A stretch of DNA of 21,851 nucleotides, taken from contig CAJTRL010000065.1 of the NCBI GenBank assembly GCA_910578715.1, forward strand, positions 1 through 21,851, written 5' to 3'. Shown in pieces: positions 13,893 to 21,843 of the stretch. The position numbers and the translations under genes were made by a program. Every line of letters starts with the position of its first letter. Within the stretch, counting starts at the first letter, position 1. The DNA is from an uncultured Lachnospiraceae bacterium. Lineage in GTDB: Bacteria; Bacillota; Clostridia; Lachnospirales; Lachnospiraceae. Below the pieces are notes generated by a model. It was not told where the DNA came from. It ran no database searches and was given only the letters and a program-made list of their open reading frames with translations.

Positions 13893-13945
13893 GTCTTATC
13901 TTTATCAGCCGGCTTCTGTCCAAAACCGGCTGATAAAGATAAGAC
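13893..13945. terminator. Perfect 20-bp inverted repeat between convergent genes
   Basis: 13893-13912 and 13926-13945 are exact complements around a 13-base loop, with a GC core and an AT-rich outer stem. The last arm touches the stop codon of the chemotaxis gene. There is no clean U-run on either side, but the position between convergent stops suggests a two-way terminator or 3'-end protector. Confidence 0.6.
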
Positions 13946-15669
13946 TACAATTTGAATTTTCCGACCTCTGCTTCAAGCTGCCCGGCAATGTCCCGGTTGC
14001 CTTCCGCTTCGCCCTTTATGCTTTCCATGCTTACAGTCATGTCGGTGGCCATTTCCGTGACGTCAACAACGCCTTTAGCGCTTTCTTCGACGGCGATATT
14101 GACGGCATCCACGGATTCTTTGATGTTGTCGATGTTTTCATGCAGACGGATGCTTTCGTCCGCGAAATCATTCATAGTTTCGCTGAGGTGACTCACGTCA
14201 TTTTTATAGTTCCGGCTGTTATCCAGCAGTCTTTCGTATCCGGCCATCGCTGTTTCGTTCATAAAGCGTATCATATGTTCTGATTCGTTTGCCAGCTCGT
14301 TTACGGCGTGAATGACCTCCTGACTGACGCGCTGGATGCCCTCGGCAGCACGGGCGGAATTATCCGCAAGCGAGCCGATTTCACTTGCCACAACAGCAAA
14401 GCCTTTTCCCGCTTCACCGGCTCTTGCCGCTTCGATGCTTGCATTCAGGGCAAGCAGGCTTGTCTGGTCGGTAATGTTGATAATTTCATTTGTCAGTGTA
14501 TTAATCTGTTCTACCGCCTTAGAACGTTCAATGCGCTCGTTCATGTGCTCTGACATTTCCGCTGCCTGTCTCGCCGCGTCTGCCCTGTCTGCCTCCGCGG
14601 ATTCGTAAATTTCCTGTACCTTTTCCATAATCTCCGCCGCCGAATCCCGCTCGGCGGATGCTTTGCCGGAAATGCCGCTGATGCTTTCCGTGATATGAAC
14701 CACGGATTCATCTACCTGCGTCAGAGAAGCGCTGGTTTCCTCCATGGCGGCGCTCATCTGCTCCATGGTTGCGGATATATCAGAAATATTATCTTTTGCG
14801 CTGATAAGGCTTTCCGCGATGGAGCCTGTGGATGCGCCAAGCTGCGTGGAATTGGAGGAGATATTTAACATGATGCCGCGGATATATTCGAGCAGGGTAT
14901 TGATATTTTCCGCAATCAGTTCCAGCTCGTCGCCGGAAGCGATATCCAGATGCTGCGTCAAATCCCCCTCATTGTGCACCAAATCGTAGATTTTACGGTC
15001 AACTTTATTTAAACTGCGCATAATGCGGTTTACAATCAGATTTAATATCACGAGGGCAAGTATCAGACAGAGAACGGAAATCTGGAAGATGCTGTTGCGC
15101 GCGCCTTCGATTCTGCCCGCCACATAGGACGCGTCATAGTCACAGCCAAGTACGGCGACCACTTTGCCGGAACTGTCCTTGATGGGAAGATAAGCGGAAA
15201 TCAGGGTACCGTCCACTGTTTCATCTATGTAATCCTGCACATATTCCTTTCCGCCAAATACATCGGCAAATTCCTCGTATTCCCCGTCAAACGTATCTCC
15301 GGGCTTATTCTGCCCCGCGCTGTCGTCCGTGTCAATCCCATAGTAGAGCCGGGAGTTGTCATCCGTATGCAGAGTATATAGAAAGGCGATACCACAGAGT
15401 TCCTGAATCTGTCTGAGAGCGGCCAGGTTACTCTGGTATTCTTCCGTATTTTCAAAGTCGGTTCCGATGTTTACAAGGGAATCCCCGTCCACCATGAATC
15501 CGGCAATGGAAGCCGCCATCTGCGCTTCCTCCACTCCTAACTGAATCATTCCGGTTTTGATACGGCTGTAGGAATTGCCCCCTATGACCGCACACACGGC
15601 AATAATCAGAATTGTAGCGGGAATCAATATTTTCCACCGGATGCTGAATCTTCTCACTTTTGTTTTCAC
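13945..15669 (-). CDS. Methyl-accepting chemotaxis protein with extracytoplasmic sensor
   Basis: This 574-residue protein is a transmembrane chemoreceptor. TM1 spans about 14-31, an extracellular Cache-like sensor lies at about 32-190 (including LPIKDSSGKVVAVLGCDYDA at 161-180), TM2 is about 194-214, and a HAMP domain covers about 215-268. The signalling domain carries the conserved tip ITDQTSLLALNASIEAARAG (399-418) and GKGFAVVASEIGSLAD, which bind CheA and CheW (family knowledge). The start is a GTG at 15669 with GAGGGG seven bases upstream; no ATG fits. It has its own promoter and a long leader. Ligand unknown; proximity to sugar genes may be incidental. No other chemotaxis or flagellar gene is in the window. 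Confidence 0.92.
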   Translation of the reverse strand: MKTKVRRFSIRWKILIPATILIIAVCAVIGGNSYSRIKTGMIQLGVEEAQMAASIAGFMVDGDSLVNIGTDFENTEEYQSNLAALRQIQELCGIAFLYTLHTDDNSRLYYGIDTDDSAGQNKPGDTFDGEYEEFADVFGGKEYVQDYIDETVDGTLISAYLPIKDSSGKVVAVLGCDYDASYVAGRIEGARNSIFQISVLCLILALVILNLIVNRIMRSLNKVDRKIYDLVHNEGDLTQHLDIASGDELELIAENINTLLEYIRGIMLNISSNSTQLGASTGSIAESLISAKDNISDISATMEQMSAAMEETSASLTQVDESVVHITESISGISGKASAERDSAAEIMEKVQEIYESAEADRADAARQAAEMSEHMNERIERSKAVEQINTLTNEIINITDQTSLLALNASIEAARAGEAGKGFAVVASEIGSLADNSARAAEGIQRVSQEVIHAVNELANESEHMIRFMNETAMAGYERLLDNSRNYKNDVSHLSETMNDFADESIRLHENIDNIKESVDAVNIAVEESAKGVVDVTEMATDMTVSMESIKGEAEGNRDIAGQLEAEVGKFKL

Positions 15670-15884
15670 AGAATTGCCCCTCTTTCACTGCATTTGTCTG
15701 AAATGCATTGTATTATTTTATATATTACAGTTTAACCGCCGCTTCCGGCTTTTTACTGTTGTTCTTCTGGATATATACCTCCTTACAATCATTAGTTTTT
15801 GCTAACTTCCGGTTCAAAAGATAATCCGTCCCAAATGGAACGGACATCTTTTTATATTAAAGCATATTTATTAGGGATAGTCAA
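15670..15884 (-). promoter_or_regulatory. Promoter and long structured leader of the chemotaxis gene
   Basis: On the minus strand TTGACT (15879-15884) and TTTAAT (15856-15861) are 17 bp apart. The leader of about 180-190 bases contains hairpins at 15825-15844 (8 bp), 15738-15749 (GCCG/CGGC) and 15689-15707 (7 bp, close to the ribosome-binding site). An internal AAGGAGG with no nearby ATG also occurs near 15779-15785. The conserved bases of a c-di-GMP-I riboswitch were not found, so no known class is assigned. Confidence 0.5.
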
Positions 15885-15903
15885 GAACCTCCGATAAAAA
15901 TCA

Positions 15904-15953
15904 ATACCGCGCCTTTCGTCCTCAATGCCCCATCCGGCCGGATATCGCGGTAT
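15904..15953 (-). terminator. Terminator after the ketopantoate-reductase-like gene
   Basis: ATACCGCG (15904-15911) pairs with CGCGGTAT (15946-15953), and the minus-strand continuation reads TGATTTTTATC. The loop contains the small palindrome ATCCGGCCGGAT. It begins a few bases after the stop codon. Confidence 0.6.
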
Positions 15954-15956
15954 CTT

Positions 15957-16883
15957 CTATTTCAGATACCGCCCGGCGTCCCGCTCCAGCGTCTGCCAGA
16001 CCGGATATTTCGCTCCGGTTTCATCGAAGAACGCCTTCATATCCCGGTTTAGGGCGCTCATTTCACCGACAGCATTCATGGCATGGTCGCTGGCACAGAG
16101 CTTTCCCAGGCCGGTAGCGCACATCAGCCGGAAAAAGCGCAGACAGGTTTTCCGATAGGCGGCGCTTTCATAGTCCGTATCACTGGCCGGGAGAATCGCA
16201 CATCCCGCCCGCTCAATAGCCCGGTAGCCCTCAATACTGGCATCCAGCGTCCGGTTTAAATAGGCGGTATTTCCTTTCAGTTTCCGCAGACTGCCATCCG
16301 TATAGTAACAGGCGAAGGCCGCCGGAAGAACGAATGCCGCGTGGCAGAGCAGATAATCCTCCATATTGGGTTCGTAGACCACCTTATATCCGGTGTCCAT
16401 GAAAATCCGCCCAATCAGCGTTTCGTTGGAAGGTGCGCTTTTTAACTGCCCGATGGTGATTTTTTTCAAATCAAGGGAAACTACCCGCTCCGGTTCCCGA
16501 TGCCCCGCAGACAGCGCAAAGGCGAACATCACGTTTTTCTCTGGCAGAAGCGCGGCATAATGGGCGGGGCGGACATTGTTGCCCACGAACACGATATTCT
16601 TTGTTCCGTTTGCCCGCAAATCTTCCATCACATCCTCCAGCTGGGTATAGCGCACCACAACGAAGATGACATCATAGCAATCCTCCGGCTTTAGCTGCGT
16701 GATGACCGGAATGCGGCTCACCGTTTTCCTCAGATGAAAGGTCTTTTTCATACGTAATCCATTTTGCTGCAGCTGCTCTGCCCAGGCGCCTCTGGCTAGC
16801 AGCGTCACATCCTTTTTTGCATGGTACAGGTTATCTGCCAGATTGCAGCCCAGTACGCCCGCACCGTAAACTAAGATACGCAT
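15957..16883 (-). CDS. Ketopantoate reductase (ApbA/PanE) family protein
   Basis: This 308-residue protein belongs to the PanE/ApbA oxidoreductase family. The N-terminal Rossmann motif is MRILVYGAGVLGCNLADNL, with GAGVLG at 7-12. Next come the strand VIFVVVRYTQLEDVMEDL and the FVGNN segment that corresponds to the QNG region of PanE. The C-terminal helical domain normally carries a W-x-K-x-x-x-N substrate motif; here the matching stretch reads EDYLLCHAAFVLPAA, without the lysine. The activity is therefore probably not ketopantoate reduction. The ATG at 16883 follows GGGAGGAG; an upstream TTG overlaps that site. It lies 264 bases after the GH2 stop and probably belongs to the same transcript. 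Confidence 0.75.
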   Translation of the reverse strand: MRILVYGAGVLGCNLADNLYHAKKDVTLLARGAWAEQLQQNGLRMKKTFHLRKTVSRIPVITQLKPEDCYDVIFVVVRYTQLEDVMEDLRANGTKNIVFVGNNVRPAHYAALLPEKNVMFAFALSAGHREPERVVSLDLKKITIGQLKSAPSNETLIGRIFMDTGYKVVYEPNMEDYLLCHAAFVLPAAFACYYTDGSLRKLKGNTAYLNRTLDASIEGYRAIERAGCAILPASDTDYESAAYRKTCLRFFRLMCATGLGKLCASDHAMNAVGEMSALNRDMKAFFDETGAKYPVWQTLERDAGRYLK

Positions 16884-16930
16884 ATTCACTCCTCCCAATC
16901 GCTTTTATCAACCTTCGTTTTACCCCTTTT

Positions 16931-17113
16931 TCAGCACCAGCAGTTTATGGGAAATATCTCTGCTGCCAGTACATCCACGCTGTAAAAATCAAAATCTACA
17001 ATATGAATCCGGCTGTGATTCTGCCAGATATCATCCCGGAGTCTGTCCACATAATGGCTCCTGTCCCGGTGCATCAGCAGCAGATTCTCCCCATATGAGT
17101 CCTGAACCGTCAG
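16931..17113 (-). other. Unassigned short open frame, possible gene relict
   Basis: After the GH2 stop a frame reads LTVQDSYGENLLLMHRDRSH and later RIHIVDFDFYSVDVLAAEIF, ending at TGA 16931-16933. The first in-frame ATG is at 17074; an AGGAG lies before a CTG at 17113. The composition looks coding. An adjacent frame continues the sense with ISHKLLVLKKG and a TAA at 16920-16922, which would fit a two-base AT slippage near 16955. It is not recognised as any family and could also be chance. Confidence 0.25.
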
Positions 17114-17147
17114 CTTACTCCTGTCCGAAAGACAATGATAGATACTC

Positions 17148-19454
17148 CTAATCTTTCCCGCTCCGGCCTTCCAGCAGCAGTTCCACACTGCTTCCGGCTT
17201 CCCCGGCGGCTGTTCCGGCGCCGGACAGCTGAATCCGCACGCGGATATCCCCCATGCCTGTTCTGCGCACATAGGCTGCCAGTTCTCCCCGGTATGTTTT
17301 TCTGCTGTCGGAAGAAAAAGGCGTCACATCCGCCAGATTCCCGTTATCGATTCCCGCCAGCTGGCCGTCGCCCAATACCTGGACTTTGATTTCTCTGTCA
17401 TCGGAAAAAATCCCGTTTCCCGCTTCATCCGTCTGTCTTACCAGAAACTGGTACAAATATCCGGGCCGGACAGAGCTTTCCTCCCAGGCCAGCCCGGTGA
17501 GGCTGTCCCGCTCTTTCCACAGCGTAACGGACATTCCGGCCGCATGCGCGGTTTCCGCTGTCGTTTCCACGCCGTCCCCGCACCTGTCTTCATCATTTTC
17601 CGCGCCGGGCTCCCCTTCCGCCGAATCCTCTTTCCAGAGCGCCTTCCTTTTTTCATACTCCGGCTTGGGAAATCCGGCCGTCGTCAGCAAGCCCGCTGAA
17701 GAGCCGTGTATGGGCCAGCCGTGGGCTTCTCCCAGATAATCGATGCCTGTCCATAGAAACTGGCCGCAGATATAAGGATTTTCCGTAACGGCCTTCCACG
17801 CCTCATCGCTGTGTCCGTTTTCGCTTCCGAGAAATGTTTTATCGGGAAAGCGTTTATGGTCTTTTTCATACAAATGCTCTTTGTAATTATATCCGACTAC
17901 GGAGAGGGCGTCGAAAAAGCCGAGTTCCGCGGACAGTTCCGGGAAAGCCGCCGCCAGCGTAACCGGACGGCTGTCGTCCTCCTCCCTGACAATGGCCGCA
18001 AGCCTTCCCGCCAGAACAGCGATGCGCGCCATATTGGGTTTATCCGCATTGTACTGCCTTTCCGCCGCCGGTTTGTTGGCATCATTGTTTCCGGTCATCG
18101 TCTCAAACATCGGATGGCAGTACGGGTCGTTCGGATAGTCGATTTCATTTCCGATGCTCCAGAGAATGACGCTCGGATGGTTCCGGTCCCGCCGCACCAT
18201 TGCCCGCAAATCTTTTTCGTGCCATTCCGGGAAGTCTTCATAATATCCCTGATGTTTTGGCGGATAGACATTGTGCCCGACAGACCACTTGTTTTTCGGG
18301 TTCTCCCATTCATCAAAGGCTTCGTCCATGACAAGAAATCCCATGGCATCGCAGAGCGCATACAGCTCCGGCATATGGGGATTATGGCTGCACCGGATGG
18401 CGTTACAGCCGCATTCCTTCAGGCTTCTCAGCCGCCGCTGCCATACTTCAGGCCGCATCGCCGCGCCGAGACAGCCGCCGTCATGATGTACGCAGACGCC
18501 TTTTATCTTCCAGTTGAGCCCGTTTAAGAAAAAACCTTCCTCCGGTCGGAACGCAATGGTTCTGATACCCGCCTTTTCCTCATACACCAGATATTCGTCC
18601 CCGCCGTTTACCCGGTACCAGGTCTGCATCCGGTAAAGATATGGATTTTCCGGCGACCAGAGCCGAGGGGCATATACTTCCCCCTCCAGCGCCAGTTTCT
18701 TCGTCTCTCCCGGCGCAAGCGGCAGCCGTCCGCACAGCACGGCGGCAGTCTGGCCGTCATCGGAAAGTAGCAGCGTCCGAATATCCAATTCTGCGTCCTC
18801 GTTTCCGTCATTGACCGCTTCCTGAATTACGCAAATCCGCGCGCACAGGTTTTCTGGCACGCGCGCTTTTTCTCCTTCGCTCGATTTTTCTCCCCTGCAT
18901 GCTTCTCCTCCGCACGCTTTTTCTCCCCCGTCCAAAATCTCCTCGGTCCGGAAAGTACATCCGTATTCCGCCGGATGCACCGGCTCTTCCACAAGCAGCA
19001 TTACCTTTCTGGTAATTCCGCTTCCGGTAAACCAGCGGGAATCCGCCAAGTCCTCGTGCACGACCTTCACGCTGATTTCGTTTTCTGTCTCGCCAAAGGT
19101 TACAAAATCGCTGATATCGTAAGAAAAAGAAACATAGCCGTTCGGTCTTTTCCCCAGATAATAGCTATTGCAGAATACCTGGCTGTTTTTGTACACGCCG
19201 TCAAATATAAGGCGCACCCGTTTTCCCCGGCATTCTTCCGGCAGTAAGAAACGGATGCGGTACCATCCGGTTCCGCCCTGAAGATAGCCCGTCCCGCTGG
19301 AATACCGGGTGGAAAAAGGCGCTTCTACCGACCAGTCGTGGGGAACCATGACTTCCCGCCAGCTGCTGTCGTCATATCCTTTATACCAGGCTCCCTCGCA
19401 GTCTCCGAGGTGAAAACGCCAGCCTTTTGTCAGTTCTATCGTCTTTGTATTCAT
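17148..19454 (-). CDS. Beta-galactosidase-like enzyme, glycoside hydrolase family 2
   Basis: This 768-residue protein is a GH2 hydrolase of the compact beta-galactosidase type. Order: jelly-roll domain (1-160, with VPHDWSVE and GTGWYR), Ig-like domain (to about 300), TIM barrel (about 305-605) and a C-terminal Ig-like domain. The acid/base should be E437 in SIGNEID and the nucleophile E545 in FLGSENGHS; HHDGGCLGAAM (323-333) and RCSHNPH (354-360) are further conserved blocks. Residues 175-198 and about 609-635 are low-complexity Gly/Glu/Lys or Glu/Asp-rich insertions. No signal peptide is seen. The ATG at 19454 has GGAGG upstream and overlaps the previous stop as ATGA, showing coupling to the membrane protein. 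An extension to 19592 was rejected. Preference for beta-galactosides versus related sugars is inferred. Confidence 0.9.
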   Translation of the reverse strand: MNTKTIELTKGWRFHLGDCEGAWYKGYDDSSWREVMVPHDWSVEAPFSTRYSSGTGYLQGGTGWYRIRFLLPEECRGKRVRLIFDGVYKNSQVFCNSYYLGKRPNGYVSFSYDISDFVTFGETENEISVKVVHEDLADSRWFTGSGITRKVMLLVEEPVHPAEYGCTFRTEEILDGGEKACGGEACRGEKSSEGEKARVPENLCARICVIQEAVNDGNEDAELDIRTLLLSDDGQTAAVLCGRLPLAPGETKKLALEGEVYAPRLWSPENPYLYRMQTWYRVNGGDEYLVYEEKAGIRTIAFRPEEGFFLNGLNWKIKGVCVHHDGGCLGAAMRPEVWQRRLRSLKECGCNAIRCSHNPHMPELYALCDAMGFLVMDEAFDEWENPKNKWSVGHNVYPPKHQGYYEDFPEWHEKDLRAMVRRDRNHPSVILWSIGNEIDYPNDPYCHPMFETMTGNNDANKPAAERQYNADKPNMARIAVLAGRLAAIVREEDDSRPVTLAAAFPELSAELGFFDALSVVGYNYKEHLYEKDHKRFPDKTFLGSENGHSDEAWKAVTENPYICGQFLWTGIDYLGEAHGWPIHGSSAGLLTTAGFPKPEYEKRKALWKEDSAEGEPGAENDEDRCGDGVETTAETAHAAGMSVTLWKERDSLTGLAWEESSVRPGYLYQFLVRQTDEAGNGIFSDDREIKVQVLGDGQLAGIDNGNLADVTPFSSDSRKTYRGELAAYVRRTGMGDIRVRIQLSGAGTAAGEAGSSVELLLEGRSGKD
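18861..18932 (-). repeat. Degenerate repeat encoding a Gly/Glu/Lys/Cys insertion in GH2
   Basis: The minus-strand DNA repeats variants of GGAGAAAAAGC several times, encoding residues 175-198 with recurring GEK and GGE. It sits at the boundary of the jelly-roll and Ig-like domains, and looks like a local expansion. Confidence 0.55.
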
Positions 19455-20431
19455 ATCCTTTTTCCTCCATCCAGCATATCTTCCAGAATCGCAATGCGCA
19501 GCTCGCAGTCCTCGATATCGTCCTGAAGCGTCCTCTTCTCGAAAAGTCCGGCGAGTTTGACCGATATAGTCAAACCGGAATGAATCAACCATTCCTTTAT
19601 TTTTTTCAAGGCAAACAAAACAAGCAGAACGCCGGCCAGCTTTCCTTCAAAATAATGGGATGTCACAGTCAGCCAGATTCCCAGAATCAGGCAGACCACG
19701 CCTGCTATACACCAGCGTTTTAAGCTCTTTTTCTGTCCCAGATAACGGCGCATCCGCTTCCGTTCCAGTTCCAGCTCATTTTCTTTATTATAAGACCCTG
19801 CATAATACCGCTCTATTTTATCAAAACGTTCCGGCTCCAGAACGCGTTTTCCGACGCCGCCGCTCTGCCAGTAGAGCAAAACCGCCAGAAAAAGCACGAT
19901 TCCGCCGATAATCATCCGGTTTTTAGCGCCCGTTCTGTCAATTTCCCGCAGCACATATTCCTGTATCAGGGCATCCGTCCGGAACCCCGGAATATCTTCA
20001 TACCAGCCCAGAATACTTGTCTGCGGCTGTTCGGCGATGACTCCCACAAAGGGAACCGTTTCCCGCTCCCCTTCTATCAGCTCCCCCACCGCCTTTACAG
20101 TCTCTTTTTTCCATATCATTATCTGAATATATCCGCCGTCCGCAACCGGAACCGTATAGAAGCGGTACGATTTTCCCCCCGTCATAAAAACGCCGCTCTC
20201 ACCGGAATATTTATCGAAAGCGGCAAACGGCACTTTTTTGGTAAGACAGGCGTCAATCTCTCCCGACACATAACTTCCTTCCCGGCATCCTTCCCGCCCC
20301 AGCTCCGTCAGGGCGGAGGCGTGCCGGCAGCGGTAAAAAATTCCAAAACCGCCCGCCAGCAGAAATGCGCCGACAACAAACAGCAGCGTGGCAACAACTG
20401 TGGATTTGGGAATCTCATAAGACACTTTCAT
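19451..20431 (-). CDS. Unrecognised four-helix membrane protein in the galactosidase operon
   Basis: This 326-residue protein is not assigned to a family with confidence. It has TM1 at about 11-33, an extracytoplasmic domain at about 34-170, TM2 at 172-189, a cytoplasmic basic/acidic segment with a likely coiled coil (200-238, rich in E, K, R), TM3 at 241-258, TM4 at about 263-276, and a C-terminal amphipathic helix (300-322). There is no transporter, kinase or sugar-binding motif. The ATG at 20431 shares one base with the GH27 stop codon (TGATG), and its own stop overlaps the GH2 start (ATGA). Being wedged between two glycosidases with overlaps on both sides implies it is made with them; a role in sensing, anchoring or stress is open. 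Confidence 0.7.
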   Translation of the reverse strand: MKVSYEIPKSTVVATLLFVVGAFLLAGGFGIFYRCRHASALTELGREGCREGSYVSGEIDACLTKKVPFAAFDKYSGESGVFMTGGKSYRFYTVPVADGGYIQIMIWKKETVKAVGELIEGERETVPFVGVIAEQPQTSILGWYEDIPGFRTDALIQEYVLREIDRTGAKNRMIIGGIVLFLAVLLYWQSGGVGKRVLEPERFDKIERYYAGSYNKENELELERKRMRRYLGQKKSLKRWCIAGVVCLILGIWLTVTSHYFEGKLAGVLLVLFALKKIKEWLIHSGLTISVKLAGLFEKRTLQDDIEDCELRIAILEDMLDGGKRI

Positions 20432-21741
20432 CAGCTCACCCGGTAAACCCTGACGCCGTGCGCCGGAACGGAAGCCTCGATTCTTCCCGATACCGTGCGG
20501 CTCTCTTCCTTCGTCCAGAGTTCATACAGCATTTTCTCCGCTCCGTCCGCTTCCCCAGGACTCTCCACAAGCTCGTCGAGCATTACGGAAAGCACCGCCT
20601 CTTCATCGCTCAGATTGAACAAGGCAGCGCACAGCCGTCCGGACGCGATATCTTCGTTTTTCCAGACTGCCTTTTTTTCCGTGCGCAGTATCTGCATTCC
20701 TTTACAGTTTTCTCCCATACAGGCGAGCAGTTCCCGATTCGTAAACAAAGAAAGCGTCCAATCATCCAGCAGCGTCAGCTCCGCGCCAATCATAAGCGGC
20801 GAGCGGAACATGCACCAGAGCGTCATCATCGTTTTTTGTTCTTCTTTGCTGAAATTCGTCGTTCGTTCCCGGCCGAAGCCTTTTCCCAGTCTGCCCACAG
20901 GAAGCATATCGCAGTCCGGGAAACAGCCCGCGCGCACATGGTCCTGCCACATCTCACAGCGGGCAAACATCGCTTTTAACAGGTTCCAGTCATCCCAGAA
21001 ATCATCGGTAATCCGCCACATATTCGCATAACGACAGTACTCCCACGCCCTGTCGATATGCGCCGGGCCGGGAGAAAGGCTTAGCACAATGGGTCTGCCG
21101 CATTTTTCGATGGCCCGGTGAAGCATTCTTGTCTCTTCCCATCCCAGAAAAGGCTCTGTCCGGTACAGTCTGCTGTCGCAGATATCGTCGCATTTGATAT
21201 AGTCCACGCCCCATGCCGCGTACATGGAAAGCAGCGAGTCGTAATAGGCCTGTCCGGCCTCCGTACCGGAAACGCCGTACATATCCGGGTTCCAGATACA
21301 GATGGAAGAGGGGTCCGCAACGTCGGCCGCCGTCTCCTCCGTTCCCAGCACCGGGCAGTTTTCATAAGCCGCTTTCCGGGGAATCCCCCGCATGATATGT
21401 ATACCGAATTTCAAACCGAGATTATGTACATATTCGGCTAACGGCGCAAACCCTTTTCCGCCGGCCGAAGAGGGAAAACGTCCGGGACTCGGCTGTAATC
21501 TGCCATAGGCATCCATTTCAATATCGCCGAACGGAATATACTGGAATCTGTCGCGCTTTGCGCCCGCGTCGTTGGAATACCATTCGATATCCACCACCAC
21601 ATATTCCCATCCAAATTCTTTCAAATGCGCCGCCATATAATCCGCATTGGCCTTTATCTGCGCTTCGTTGACAGTCGTGTCATAATAGTCGTAACTGTTC
21701 CACCCCATCGGCGGTGTGGCCGCAAAATCGTTTTTGTTCAA
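20431..21741 (-). CDS. Alpha-galactosidase, glycoside hydrolase family 27
   Basis: This 436-residue protein is a GH27 retaining alpha-galactosidase, releasing alpha-linked galactose from raffinose- or galactomannan-type sugars. The start TPPMGWNSYDYYDTTVNE (9-26) is the family hallmark. The nucleophile should be D185 in YIKCDDIC and the acid/base D247 in WRITDDFWDDW. VDIEWY (50-55) and the later RSPLMIGAEL (313-322) support it. A beta-rich C-terminal domain ends in GVRVYRVS. No signal peptide is present. The start was set at the TTG at 21741: AGGAGG lies eight bases upstream, whereas the longer frame from 21810 reads through that site. It leads the GH27-membrane protein-GH2 set; its promoter is not seen within the last 110 bases. 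Confidence 0.93.
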   Translation of the reverse strand: MNKNDFAATPPMGWNSYDYYDTTVNEAQIKANADYMAAHLKEFGWEYVVVDIEWYSNDAGAKRDRFQYIPFGDIEMDAYGRLQPSPGRFPSSAGGKGFAPLAEYVHNLGLKFGIHIMRGIPRKAAYENCPVLGTEETAADVADPSSICIWNPDMYGVSGTEAGQAYYDSLLSMYAAWGVDYIKCDDICDSRLYRTEPFLGWEETRMLHRAIEKCGRPIVLSLSPGPAHIDRAWEYCRYANMWRITDDFWDDWNLLKAMFARCEMWQDHVRAGCFPDCDMLPVGRLGKGFGRERTTNFSKEEQKTMMTLWCMFRSPLMIGAELTLLDDWTLSLFTNRELLACMGENCKGMQILRTEKKAVWKNEDIASGRLCAALFNLSDEEAVLSVMLDELVESPGEADGAEKMLYELWTKEESRTVSGRIEASVPAHGVRVYRVS

Positions 21742-21785
21742 ATTGTTGTCCTCCTGTTCTGTTTTTGTTATTTTTGTTTCCAGAC

Positions 21786-21843
21786 ATGCCGGTGTAGCCG
21801 GCACAAACAATCAATGGAGAATGGCTCGCCAGAGACATTCTCC
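21786..21843 (-). repeat. Two short hairpins upstream of GH27
   Basis: TGCCGG with CCGGCA (5-base loop, about 21786-21802) and GGAGAATG (21816-21823) with CATTCTCC (21836-21843) form two stems in the last 70 bases. No convincing promoter or U-run was seen, so an intercistronic region of an operon extending past the window is likely. Confidence 0.45.

Noticed and set aside
15670..15861. c-di-GMP riboswitch before the chemoreceptor
   Set aside because: This is common before such genes, but the conserved GEMM bases and paired tetraloop-receptor layout were not found.
17811..18527. 238-codon plus-strand frame opposite GH2
   Set aside because: It is antisense to the GH2 catalytic barrel and reflects GC-rich codon bias; no start signal or family resemblance.
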